A stretch of 64,000 bases of DNA from Saonia flava (GTDB lineage: Bacteria > Bacteroidota > Bacteroidia > Flavobacteriales > Flavobacteriaceae), in assembly GCF_011927795.1 (NCBI RefSeq), contig NZ_JAATJJ010000003.1, positions 1 to 64,000 of the forward strand. Reading direction: 5' to 3'. The notes below the pieces were generated by a model that saw only the letters and a program-made list of their open reading frames with translations, was not told the origin of the DNA and ran no database searches. Shown here in pieces: positions 19,748-28,489 of the stretch. How positions within the stretch are numbered: the stretch's first letter is position 1; each line of letters opens with the position of its first letter. A program made the translations under genes and the position numbers.

Positions 19748-21178
19748 ATGGACTTAAGTAAAAAAATAGGTCTTATTTTAGGACCGGTACTATTCTTCAT
19801 TTTAATTAATCTTCCATTTTATTTAATTTCAGAAAAGGGAGATGTAGTGATAGCTGTTGCTTCATGGATGGTTATTTGGTGGATTACAGAAGCTGTTTCA
19901 ATTTCGGTGGCCGCGCTTTTGCCACTTATTTTGTTTCCCTTGTTAAAAATAATGCCCATAGCAGACGTAGGCGCCAATTATGGAAGTCCAATCGTTTTCC
20001 TATTTTTTGGTGGTTTTGTTATGGCCTTAGCGTTGGAAAAAGTAAATCTCCATAAACGTATTGCACTTAATATTATTAAACTTACTGGCACAACTCCCAA
20101 CAAAGTGGTTCTGGGTTTCATGATCGCAACAGGTGCTCTTAGCATGTGGATAAGCAATACCGCCAGTACCGTGGTAATGCTTCCGATTGCCATGTCCGTA
20201 ATTGGACTTTTGATAAACGATGAGGACGGATTTACAAAAAGTGATCAAAATTTTGCCCTGAGCGTTATGCTGGGCATTGCTTTTTCCGCCAACGCTGGTG
20301 GCATTGCAACCGTTATTGGTACCCCACCAAATTCGGTTTTAATAGGGCTTTTGGAAAACGAGTACAATATTGAGATATCTTTTCTAAAATGGATGGTCAT
20401 GGGGCTACCCTTTTCAATAATCATGATTGCCATAAGCTATTTGGTATTGGTAAAATGGATGTTTCCAAACAAACAATTAAAGTTTACTGCCTCCAAACAA
20501 GTCATAAATGACGAGCTAAAAAAGCTGGGACCAACTTCAGGGAAAGAAAAAATGGTTCTGGTCATTTTTGGCATTACCGTTTTTCTGTGGATATTTAGAA
20601 CACTCATAAATAACCTATTCCCATCTTTAGGCTTAACGGATACTATTATCAGTATTATTGCGGCAGTTTCATTGTTTGCTATTCCTTTTAATATTAAAAA
20701 GGGGGACTTTATTATTCATTGGAAAGACACAGAAAAGTTGGCCTGGGGTATTTTAATCCTTTTTGGTGGTGGTTTGGCACTCGCAAAAGGAATGTCCGTT
20801 AGTGGTATAGTGGACCTAGTGGCAAATACTATTGCTACAAGTGAAATAAGTATCCTAATTACCGCCTCCCTACTTATTTTGTTAATGTTGTTTATGACAG
20901 AACTTATGAGTAATGTTGCCTTGGTAGCCGTTTTGGCCCCAGTTGTAGCCGGTATTGCCATTGGATTGAATATTCCCATCCTATATTTATTGATTCCCGT
21001 TACCATTGCCAGTAGTTGTGCCTTTATGCTCCCTATGGCAACTCCACCCAATGCCATTGTTTTTGCAAGTGGCTATATTAAAGTGCATCAAATGGCAAAA
21101 GTGGGAATAATTTTAAATCTTATAGCGGTAGCAATATTAATACTGGTATTCCAGTTTGTTGTTCCTTTTCTTTTTTAA
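19748..21178 (+). CDS. SLC13/DASS-family sodium-coupled anion transporter
   Basis: A 476-residue inner-membrane transporter with about 11-12 hydrophobic helices. It carries the two SNT-type signatures of the divalent anion:sodium symporter family: SMWISNTASTVVMLPIA in the first half and ELMSNVALVAVLAPV with MATPPNAIVFASGYI in the second. Substrates in this family are dicarboxylates, citrate or sulfate, and the sequence alone does not say which. It is monocistronic and followed by a terminator. Confidence 0.9.
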   Translation: MDLSKKIGLILGPVLFFILINLPFYLISEKGDVVIAVASWMVIWWITEAVSISVAALLPLILFPLLKIMPIADVGANYGSPIVFLFFGGFVMALALEKVNLHKRIALNIIKLTGTTPNKVVLGFMIATGALSMWISNTASTVVMLPIAMSVIGLLINDEDGFTKSDQNFALSVMLGIAFSANAGGIATVIGTPPNSVLIGLLENEYNIEISFLKWMVMGLPFSIIMIAISYLVLVKWMFPNKQLKFTASKQVINDELKKLGPTSGKEKMVLVIFGITVFLWIFRTLINNLFPSLGLTDTIISIIAAVSLFAIPFNIKKGDFIIHWKDTEKLAWGILILFGGGLALAKGMSVSGIVDLVANTIATSEISILITASLLILLMLFMTELMSNVALVAVLAPVVAGIAIGLNIPILYLLIPVTIASSCAFMLPMATPPNAIVFASGYIKVHQMAKVGIILNLIAVAILILVFQFVVPFLF

Positions 21179-21199
21179 AAGCTACATTTTATAAATTAT

Positions 21200-21225
21200 A
21201 AAACCCCCATATCAATGGGGGTTTT
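21200..21225 (+). terminator. rho-independent terminator
   Basis: The stem AAAACCCCC / GGGGGTTTT lies 22 bp after the transporter gene. The following 360 bp (to 21587) contain no gene I can support. Confidence 0.85.
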
Positions 21226-21587
21226 AAAGCTAACTAACTCAAAAATTCATAAAATGAAAAATACATCTTATAACTTGGCCCTTGAGTATGGCCAATATTT
21301 TTATACAATCCCTTTGTATATCTATAAGACTATATAAAAACTAAAATGTTACAGCATTTTTGATTTGTTTAACAAAGTAATTCACTTAAAAACGTGTCTT
21401 TTATCGAAATTATCGACAAAAAGTGTAAAAAATAGGACGAAATGATTACTTTGCCTACATAATGGTAAGGGATACATTACAAACCACATTTTAATGAGGT
21501 TTAACAACATAAAATATTCCTTACGCATCATATAATTTTTTATTAAATAACTATGTAATTAATTTACTTTATTAAAACCCCCAAATC

Positions 21588-21767
21588 ATGTCAAACAAAA
21601 TCAAAAGCCTACTTTACTTTACCTGCTTTGTGGCAACTTGCATATTCTATTACCAAATGGAGCAAAAGAATGAAATAGAAAATCAAATAGTAAAAAAAGA
21701 GGTAAACGCCAGCAATTCTAAAGACATCGCAAAAGTAGCATCAGAAGATATGGCGGGCTTCAATTAA
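21588..21767 (+). CDS. small membrane-anchored or secreted peptide
   Basis: A 59-residue ORF starting MSNKIKSLLYFTCFVATC, with one hydrophobic N-terminal helix and a charged helical tail rich in Glu, Lys and Asn. It has a 3-base gap to no other gene, a long leader upstream, and its own strong terminator 30 bp downstream (21794-21829), which argues that it is a real transcription unit. I do not recognise a family. Confidence 0.55.
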   Translation: MSNKIKSLLYFTCFVATCIFYYQMEQKNEIENQIVKKEVNASNSKDIAKVASEDMAGFN

Positions 21768-21793
21768 AAAATTAAATTAGAACTTATACCTAT

Positions 21794-21829
21794 AAAAAAA
21801 GGGTGCAGACATATCTGCGCCCTTTTTTT
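21794..21829 (+). terminator. rho-independent terminator of the small peptide gene
   Basis: The inverted repeat GGGTGCAGA / TCTGCGCCC (one mismatch) is flanked by A and T runs. Confidence 0.85.
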
Positions 21830-21920
21830 ATACCTGTTAAAAACCTCATAAAGTTTAGGCAGCATTTAAACCAAAGAAAAAAACTATGGTCAAATAACTA
21901 AATATTTAAAATTTTATAAT

Positions 21921-22367
21921 ATGAAAAAAGTATTGGTTACGCTATTAGTATTAGTGAGTGCCTCAACAATGGCTCAACATAGAGGACAAAGAGAAGGAAA
22001 AAAAATGGCCATGATGGATATGAATCCAGAACAAGTTGCAACATTGCAGACCAAAAGAATGATATTGACCTTAGAACTTACCAAGGAGCAGCAAGAGAAG
22101 GTACATTCCCTTAATCTCGAGAATGCCCAATTGTTAAAAGGAAAAATGGCGGAATGGAAAGCAAAAAAGGAAAATGGCGAAATAAAAAAGCCTACACTTG
22201 AAGAACGTTTTGCAATGCAAAACGAAAGACTGGACCGTCAAATTGCTCATCAAGAAAAAATGAAGCAAATTTTAGATGAAGACCAGTATTCCAAATGGAA
22301 ACAAATGAGGCATAAAAAAGGCATGCATATTAAAAAGAAAATGCACAACAAAAGAAAAGCAAAATAA
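21921..22367 (+). CDS. periplasmic Spy/CpxP-like or DUF4890-like protein
   Basis: A 148-residue exported protein (signal peptide ending TMAQ). The mature part is helical and very rich in Lys, Met, Glu and Gln. It has the pattern LTKEQQEKVHSLNLEN and a C-terminal LDEDQYSKWKQMRH, typical of small flavobacterial Spy/CpxP-like periplasmic proteins. The tail is strongly basic (Lys/His/Met), which might bind metal or an acidic partner. It is monocistronic and followed by a hairpin. Confidence 0.65.
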   Translation: MKKVLVTLLVLVSASTMAQHRGQREGKKMAMMDMNPEQVATLQTKRMILTLELTKEQQEKVHSLNLENAQLLKGKMAEWKAKKENGEIKKPTLEERFAMQNERLDRQIAHQEKMKQILDEDQYSKWKQMRHKKGMHIKKKMHNKRKAK

Positions 22368-22392
22368 GTTTTAGTTAATTTTAAATTTAGGT

Positions 22393-22413
22393 GGCCACGT
22401 TTACAGCGTGGCC
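22393..22413. terminator. terminator hairpin between convergent genes
   Basis: A perfect 7-bp GC-rich stem (GGCCACG / CGTGGCC) is followed by a T-rich tract. It separates the Spy-like gene from hemL. Confidence 0.75.
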
Positions 22414-22435
22414 TTCTTATTTCTATCTACCCAAA

Positions 22436-23713
22436 TTAAAAAACATTTTTCACAGCTTCAATGGTCTTATCCAGATCAGCATAGCTTATGGCATCATTTA
22501 AAAAATAACTTTCAAATGCACTAGGCGGCAAATACACTCCTTGACTTAACATACCGTGAAAATACTTTTTGAAGGTATCGTTATTCCCTCTAGCTGAAGA
22601 AGTAAAATCTATTACTGGCCCATCTGCAAAGTGTACAGAAATCATACTTCCAAATCTATTGATTTGATGTACAACACTTTTTCTAACCAAAACTTCAGAA
22701 ATACCTTGATGTAGATATTCTGTTTTTTTTGCCAAACTTTCAAAAATTCCTGGATTGTTGTTCAATTCGGTTAACATGGCCAGTCCAGCACTCATGGCCA
22801 AAGGGTTGCCACTTAAGGTCCCTGCCTGATACACAGGTCCATCAGGAGCCAAATGATTCATTATTTCTTCTCTAGCGGCAAAGGCTCCCACTGGTAACCC
22901 GCCACCAATGACTTTTCCAAAGCATACAATATCGGCGCCAATGCCCAACGCTTCCTGTGCACCTCCCTTACCCAATCTAAAACCTGTCATAACTTCATCA
23001 AAAATGAGTAAGATCCCTTCAGAAGTACATAAATCCCTTAATCCTTGAATAAATTCATCTGTTGGAATAATGCAGCCCATATTACCGGCCACAGGTTCAA
23101 TAATTATAGCGGCAATTTCATTCTTATTGCCATTTGTCAATTCTTTTACACTTTTCAAATCATTATAATTGGCCAACAAGGTGTCCTTTGCAGTTCCCTG
23201 AGTCACTCCTGGACTATTAGGGCTTCCAAATGTTACCGCACCACTCCCAGCCTGAATTAAAAAAGAATCCGAATGACCATGATAACAACCCGCAAACTTT
23301 ATAATTTTGTCTTTTCCTGTATATCCGCGTGCCAAACGCACTGCACTCATACAAGCCTCGGTACCACTATTTACAAAACGAATTTTATCAATGTTTGGCA
23401 CCATGGAAACGGCCAATTTTGCCAATTGGGTCTCAATTTCGGTGGGCATTCCAAAAGAAGTCCCTTTTTTGGCCTTCTCTATTACTGCATTGATAACAGG
23501 TTCATGGGCATGACCCAAAATAAGTGGCCCCCAAGAGGCTATATAATCTATATATTCGTTGCCGTCCTCATCATATAAATAAGCACCTCTAGCTTCTTTT
23601 ACAAAAATTGGATCCCCGCCAACAGCTTTAAAAGCTCTAACAGGAGAGTTTACACCTCCTGGAATATATTGTTTGGCTTCAGAAAAAAGGGCACTGCTCC
23701 GCTTATAATTCAT
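22436..23713 (-). CDS. hemL: glutamate-1-semialdehyde 2,1-aminomutase
   Basis: HemL is a PLP enzyme that converts glutamate-1-semialdehyde to 5-aminolevulinate in heme synthesis. The 425-residue length is normal. The conserved start ([13 protein letters not shown]), the PLP aspartate region ([10 protein letters not shown]) and the Schiff-base lysine in [15 protein letters not shown] are all present. It is the last gene of a minus-strand run (25795 to 22436) with 1-9 bp gaps or overlaps, so it is likely co-transcribed with the glucosaminidase and PLP deaminase genes. Confidence 0.96.
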   Translation of the reverse strand: MNYKRSSALFSEAKQYIPGGVNSPVRAFKAVGGDPIFVKEARGAYLYDEDGNEYIDYIASWGPLILGHAHEPVINAVIEKAKKGTSFGMPTEIETQLAKLAVSMVPNIDKIRFVNSGTEACMSAVRLARGYTGKDKIIKFAGCYHGHSDSFLIQAGSGAVTFGSPNSPGVTQGTAKDTLLANYNDLKSVKELTNGNKNEIAAIIIEPVAGNMGCIIPTDEFIQGLRDLCTSEGILLIFDEVMTGFRLGKGGAQEALGIGADIVCFGKVIGGGLPVGAFAAREEIMNHLAPDGPVYQAGTLSGNPLAMSAGLAMLTELNNNPGIFESLAKKTEYLHQGISEVLVRKSVVHQINRFGSMISVHFADGPVIDFTSSARGNNDTFKKYFHGMLSQGVYLPPSAFESYFLNDAISYADLDKTIEAVKNVF

Positions 23714-23714
23714 T

Positions 23715-24551
23715 CTACTTCTTGGCTTTTTCCGTTTTAACCCTTAGCTCCTGTCCAATGGACAAAAGACTGCTTGTCATTTTATTAAGCTTCATGATTT
23801 CTGGAACTGATATATAATACTTTCGAGAAATTGAATAAAGTGTATCTCCTTTCTCTACAACATGGGTAGTATAGTCATAGGTTTTAGGTGCTATCTGTAC
23901 AATATCACCACTATCTATAGTTTTATTATCATACTTATATAACTGATACCTTTCGATTAAGGCAATTAATTTTTGCGGGTACCTTTTATCTGTAGCATAT
24001 CCCGCCTCTCTTAAGCCCTTTGCCCATCTTTTATAATCGTCATTTTTAAATTCAAATAAAAAAGCATATCTGGACCTGGAAGATAAAAACTCCGAATGAT
24101 CCCTAAAAGACAACATGGGATGGACATATTTTCTAAAACACTCTCCTGCCTCGTCATCGTCATGTAGTTCATATTCCCCGACCCAACCTTTGTGGCACTT
24201 TATTCCAAAATGATTGTTGGTCTTACGAGCCAATTCGCCCTTACCAGAACCACTTTCCAAAATCCCTTGTGCCAAAGTAATACTTGCCGGGATTCCATAG
24301 GCCCTCATCTCCGATTGAGCTAAGTCTGCAAATGTATTAATGTATTCTTCAACAGAAGAAATATTGAATTTTATAAACTTATCCCCAAAATCTGGCAATG
24401 GATTTTCTTCGTTGCTCTCTACTGAAACGGTTGTATTTTCATGTGTTTTGTGGTTGGTACGCAAATCATCACCATAAACAGATTTCTTTTTTGCCCCGCA
24501 GCTTGTTAGCAAAGCACCAAAAATTATAAAAGCAATTATTCTTTTTATCAT
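23715..24551 (-). CDS. lipoprotein peptidoglycan hydrolase: glucosaminidase plus LysM
   Basis: A 278-residue lipoprotein (SPII signal ending LLTSC). The central GH73 glucosaminidase domain (about residues 75-205) contains [20 protein letters not shown], with the catalytic Glu, and [10 protein letters not shown] LysM domain follows at about 225-272 ([17 protein letters not shown]). It should cut glycan strands of the wall from the outer-membrane side. The start overlaps the PLP gene's stop by 4 bases. Confidence 0.9.
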   Translation of the reverse strand: MIKRIIAFIIFGALLTSCGAKKKSVYGDDLRTNHKTHENTTVSVESNEENPLPDFGDKFIKFNISSVEEYINTFADLAQSEMRAYGIPASITLAQGILESGSGKGELARKTNNHFGIKCHKGWVGEYELHDDDEAGECFRKYVHPMLSFRDHSEFLSSRSRYAFLFEFKNDDYKRWAKGLREAGYATDKRYPQKLIALIERYQLYKYDNKTIDSGDIVQIAPKTYDYTTHVVEKGDTLYSISRKYYISVPEIMKLNKMTSSLLSIGQELRVKTEKAKK

Positions 24552-25453
24552 ACGTGTATCATTGGAAGGCCTTTACTTCCTAGAGTTAGATTTATTCCAG
24601 CTATTCCCTGCAAACCACCAGTATGGATGGCAAGAATTCGAGTGTTTTCTTTAAAATGTCCTTTTTGGACCCTATCTAAAATACCAAATAACATTTTTCC
24701 GGTATAAATTGGGTCCAAGGGTATTTGGGATTTTTCTTTAAACTCATTTATGAAGTGGACTAGCTCCTTATTTACTCTAGCATAACCCCCAAAATGATAT
24801 CCATTTACTAACTCCCAGTTTTCTTTTGCCACAAATTTACAAATATCTTCTCTTATAAAGTCCCCCTTTAGGGCAGAGAACCCCAAAACCTGTTGTTCGG
24901 CCCTTGATGAGTTTATAATTCCTGACAAAGTTCCTCCCGTTCCCACACTGCAACAGACAACATCAAATTCTTTATCAGCATCTGTTAAAATTTCTTCACA
25001 TCCTTTTATGGCCAGCTCGTTTGTCCCCCCTTCTGGTAGGAGATAAAATACTCCAAAATCATGTTGCAAACTTTTCAAAAAAGATGGGCATTCTTTCTCT
25101 CTATATTTTTCCCTTGACACAAAGAGAAATTCCATTCCATGTTTATGTGCCAATTTCAACGTAGGATTGTTTCTCCATTTATCTCTAAGTTCCTCTCCCC
25201 TTATTACGCCAATTGTTTTAAAACCATATTCCTTCCCTGCACATGCAGTTGCAGCAATATGATTAGAATAAGCCCCTCCAAATGTCAAAATACACTTTGA
25301 GCCATTGGCCTTTGCGGCAATAAGATTGTATTTAAGCTTTCGGTATTTGTTTCCAGAAATTAATGGGTGCAACTTATCTTCTCTTTTAATAAAAAGGGAG
25401 ATGTTTTTCTGTTTTAAGATTGGTAGAAAGACCTGTTGATTTACAACTTTCAC
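24548..25453 (-). CDS. PLP-dependent ACC deaminase/D-cysteine desulfhydrase-family enzyme
   Basis: A 301-residue type II-fold PLP enzyme. IKREDKLHPLISGNKYRKL carries the PLP lysine. GGAYSNHIAATA is the substrate loop and SVGTGGTLSGI binds the PLP phosphate. The family includes 1-aminocyclopropane-1-carboxylate deaminase and D-cysteine desulfhydrase. Desulfhydrase activity is more usual in this phylum, but specificity cannot be read from the sequence. It overlaps the downstream glucosaminidase gene by 4 bases. Confidence 0.85.
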   Translation of the reverse strand: MKVVNQQVFLPILKQKNISLFIKREDKLHPLISGNKYRKLKYNLIAAKANGSKCILTFGGAYSNHIAATACAGKEYGFKTIGVIRGEELRDKWRNNPTLKLAHKHGMEFLFVSREKYREKECPSFLKSLQHDFGVFYLLPEGGTNELAIKGCEEILTDADKEFDVVCCSVGTGGTLSGIINSSRAEQQVLGFSALKGDFIREDICKFVAKENWELVNGYHFGGYARVNKELVHFINEFKEKSQIPLDPIYTGKMLFGILDRVQKGHFKENTRILAIHTGGLQGIAGINLTLGSKGLPMIHV

Positions 25454-25462
25454 GATTGGGTA

Positions 25463-25795
25463 TTATGAACGCCAAAGGTATTTAATAAAACTCAATGGTC
25501 TACGGGACTTAATATAGTCCAAATTGTGTTCATGTATATAGGCCTCCCTTTCAAAACTAATATTTTGATAAGCCTTATAAGTATCCAAATACCATATAAT
25601 CCTAATAAGATATTCAGTGAAATAAAAAAAGTAAAAAGGTAAGATCAATAGTTCTGCTTGCTGAACCAAATGAATTTTTTCATGATTAATAAGCACCTCA
25701 TCCTCTCTAAGTGATGGGTTCTTTAAAATAATGAAAGGCCATAGAGATAAACCCACATAATTCTTATAAAAAAAATGTTTGAAAACTAAAATCAT
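25463..25795 (-). CDS. small membrane protein with HExxH-like motif
   Basis: A 110-residue protein that begins the minus-strand operon. It has hydrophobic segments around residues 10-25 and 45-68 and the motif NHEKIHLVQQ, which resembles the zinc-binding helix of DUF4157/M56-like proteins (HEKIH). A second possible ligand site is FEREAYIHEH. It may be a small metallopeptidase-like protein, but activity is unproven. Confidence 0.55.
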   Translation of the reverse strand: MILVFKHFFYKNYVGLSLWPFIILKNPSLREDEVLINHEKIHLVQQAELLILPFYFFYFTEYLIRIIWYLDTYKAYQNISFEREAYIHEHNLDYIKSRRPLSFIKYLWRS

Positions 25796-25959
25796 AGAAT
25801 AACTTCAGAACTTAATTATAAAGATACTAATGATAGTAGCTAAGAATATGCCAAACTAGTTTTCTTACCAACAAATCGGACAAAAGACTAATATTAGCGA
25901 AAAACGTTACAGATAAAGGCCAAAAGACTACTTACTGTTAAGTTATTAACTAAGAATGA

Positions 25960-26133
<174 letters not shown>

Positions 26134-26214
26134 GTCTTTCACCTTTTGTTCGGCATGATTTTTGAGATTTATTAAATGGAAAATACATCCATGTTAACTA
26201 AAAATAAAATTGTT

Positions 26215-26769
26215 ATGAAAAAATTTAAAGCACTGGTGTTGCCCATGATGGCAATACTTTTTTTAGGCTCTTGTGTAAGTGTGCGAGTAGCATCCGATTA
26301 TGATAGGGAAGCAGATTTCAACTCATACAAAACTTATGCTTTTTACAAAACAGGAATTGACAAGGCCCAAATATCCGATTTGGACAAGAAAAGAATTTTA
26401 AAGGCCATTGATGCCGAAATGAGTTCTAGGGGATTTATAAAATCTGAAAATCCCGATATATTGGTAAGCATTTTTACCAAAGAGAAGGAACGTGTAGACA
26501 TTTACAACAACTTTTGGGGCGGCAGATATGGATGGGGGTGGAACCCCTATTATTGGGGACCAAATTATTATGGAAATAATGTGAGTACCAGAACGGAAGG
26601 TTCTCTTTATATTGACCTAATCGACACTAAAAACAAAGAATTGGTCTGGCAAGGAAAAGGAGTTGGTACCTTGAGCAACAGCCGTAATATTGAAAAGAAA
26701 GAAGAGCGAATTAGAGAGTTTGTTTCTCAAATTTTACAGAAATACCCGCCAGAACTGGCCTCTAACTAA
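26215..26769 (+). CDS. DUF4136 lipoprotein
   Basis: A 184-residue lipoprotein (SPII signal ending LGSC). The DUF4136 pattern is clear: VASDYDREADFNSYKTYAFY near the start, a Trp/Gly/Tyr-rich turn (WGWNPYYWGPNYYG), and GSLYIDLIDTKNKELVWQG near the end. Such proteins are common periplasmic or outer-membrane lipoproteins of unknown role. I use the ATG at 26215, since it begins the signal peptide. Upstream in-frame ATGs add 13 residues that spoil it. Confidence 0.85.
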   Translation: MKKFKALVLPMMAILFLGSCVSVRVASDYDREADFNSYKTYAFYKTGIDKAQISDLDKKRILKAIDAEMSSRGFIKSENPDILVSIFTKEKERVDIYNNFWGGRYGWGWNPYYWGPNYYGNNVSTRTEGSLYIDLIDTKNKELVWQGKGVGTLSNSRNIEKKEERIREFVSQILQKYPPELASN

Positions 26770-26775
26770 CAAATG

Positions 26776-26804
26776 AATACCGCCTTTTACGGCGGTTTTT
26801 TTTA
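26776..26804 (+). terminator. rho-independent terminator
   Basis: The stem ACCGCC / GGCGGT with a run of eight T lies between convergent genes. Confidence 0.9.
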
Positions 26805-26806
26805 TC

Positions 26807-27421
26807 CTAATTTTTAATTTCTATAAAATCGGATGCTTCCAAAATAGGATTATCATTATACACTAAAGTCCATTCCATAGAATTGGTCAACACATATAAT
26901 TTGGAAAGCTCACTAAGCAGCCTGTTTTTCGCATTGGATTTTAGGCTAGAGGCCTCAACTTTTTTAAGTAAAGAAACGTTTACATTGTTCTTTATTTTAT
27001 TATAATCAGAAGCTTCAAAAGGGTTTAAATAGTCAGCTGAAACATCATAGTATTCAAAATCTGGACTAATGTTAATTTCGGGTTCGGGAATATTTTTTAT
27101 GATAAGTTTCTTGGACAATTCATCAATTTCATATTCAATTTTGGTTAAATCATAGGCAATGGTCACATCTGCATTGACAACAACCAATGCCTTTTTGTCC
27201 GCAGTGACCAAAGCACCAAACAATTCCTTAGAATCCCTGTAATTATATACCTCGGCAAAATGTCCTTCGTTTACAATCAATTTGGAAACATTTTCCATTT
27301 GCTGCTGAATGAGCATGGTATTCTCTTCCAGAATTGTTTTCTTGCTCCTATAATCAGAACATGATTTATAAATCAAAACCGCTACCAATGCCAAAACAAT
27401 CCCTATTAATACTCTTTTCAT
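26807..27421 (-). CDS. DUF4230-like membrane-anchored protein
   Basis: A 204-residue protein with one N-terminal membrane helix (VLIGIVLALVAVLIY) and an extracytoplasmic domain. The patterns VNADVTIAYDLTKIEY and FEYYDVSADYLNPF resemble the DUF4230 family. The start is the ATG at 27421. A longer frame begins at a TTG at 27445. It lies downstream of the GSCFA gene on the same strand with a gap of about 24 bp. Confidence 0.75.
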   Translation of the reverse strand: MKRVLIGIVLALVAVLIYKSCSDYRSKKTILEENTMLIQQQMENVSKLIVNEGHFAEVYNYRDSKELFGALVTADKKALVVVNADVTIAYDLTKIEYEIDELSKKLIIKNIPEPEINISPDFEYYDVSADYLNPFEASDYNKIKNNVNVSLLKKVEASSLKSNAKNRLLSELSKLYVLTNSMEWTLVYNDNPILEASDFIEIKN

Positions 27422-27445
27422 ACCTACAAATGAATTACCGGCCAA

Positions 27446-28489
27446 TTAAAATTCCATAAATGGGTGGCTTTCTTTAAGATACGCAATTTTCCTTTGAATC
27501 GATTTTAAAAACTTTTGGTGCTCCTCTGATTCTGGATTAAAAGGCCTGTGCCGTAATCCTTTTTGAATTGTATCTACCTCATCCATTGTGGGATATAGCT
27601 TATCTAAAATCCAAACGTGTTTAAATTTTTCCCATATATAATCTATTGCCAATTCGTTGGGATGCACCATATCTTTGGCATAAAAACGATAATCACGGAG
27701 TTCATCCATCATAAGTTCGTAACTCTCAAAATAGTTAAGATTCCTATAATTTTCTGGAGGTAAATTTGATATCTCGTTCGTTATTTCGGCCACAGGAAGA
27801 AATCTCAAGGTATCCTTGGATTTCTCATTCATTTTACTTCTTCGAAATGATATTAGTTGATGCATTGCAGCAATTAAATGTGCTTTACTAAGCTGATTTT
27901 CAACAAAACCATCTTTTAAATGACGAACTGGGGAGATGGTAAAAATTAGTTGAGCTTGTGTATTACAAGTACTTATCAACTGAATCACTTGCTCCAAACT
28001 TTTAACAATCTCATTAATGGACAACAGTTCTTTTGAAAATTCTTTCTGAGGCACTTTATGGCAATTAGCAACTATTTTGCCAGAATCCCTTCTGCGATAG
28101 ATCCAAGCTGTGCCCAATGTAATGACTATATGCGTGGCCTTGGTTATTTGTTCTTTTGTTTGCTTAAGTGCCCCATTTAAATTTAGGATTAGCTGTTCTT
28201 TCGAAGTTGCTGTCAAATTTGAATGCGCATCAAAACATAACCATTGACCCTTGTTTTTAAAAACTTCTTCTTTGGTATATTTCTTATTTTCAATAGCTCT
28301 TACAATAAGATTCTCAATCCCCATGGGGTGAAACAAAATTCCAAAAGGATTTTGAACCGACTGAAACTTAAAATAATCAAGTTTTTTTTCAATATTTTCT
28401 ACAAAACAAGACCCCAAAAGAAGTAACTTACTATTATAATCTATTTGATTACTAGCTTTTTCTAACGGGATTGTGGTTTGGAGTTTCAT
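27446..28489 (-). CDS. GSCFA-domain protein
   Basis: A 347-residue protein with the name-giving LLLGSCFVENI motif at residues about 23-33 and further SGNH-hydrolase-like blocks (THIVITLGTAWIY and TISPVRHLKDG, and a late DMVHPNELAIDYIW). This is the usual arrangement in GSCFA/SGNH-like proteins, which are often linked to glycan or lipid acyl chemistry. The natural substrate is unknown. It overlaps the alaS stop by one base, so the two are co-transcribed. Confidence 0.85.
   Translation of the reverse strand: MKLQTTIPLEKASNQIDYNSKLLLLGSCFVENIEKKLDYFKFQSVQNPFGILFHPMGIENLIVRAIENKKYTKEEVFKNKGQWLCFDAHSNLTATSKEQLILNLNGALKQTKEQITKATHIVITLGTAWIYRRRDSGKIVANCHKVPQKEFSKELLSINEIVKSLEQVIQLISTCNTQAQLIFTISPVRHLKDGFVENQLSKAHLIAAMHQLISFRRSKMNEKSKDTLRFLPVAEITNEISNLPPENYRNLNYFESYELMMDELRDYRFYAKDMVHPNELAIDYIWEKFKHVWILDKLYPTMDEVDTIQKGLRHRPFNPESEEHQKFLKSIQRKIAYLKESHPFMEF

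Noticed and set aside
22436-25795. Plus-strand ORFs inside hemL and neighbours
   Set aside because: They are shadows with no initiation signal or family resemblance; the minus-strand frames carry the conserved motifs.
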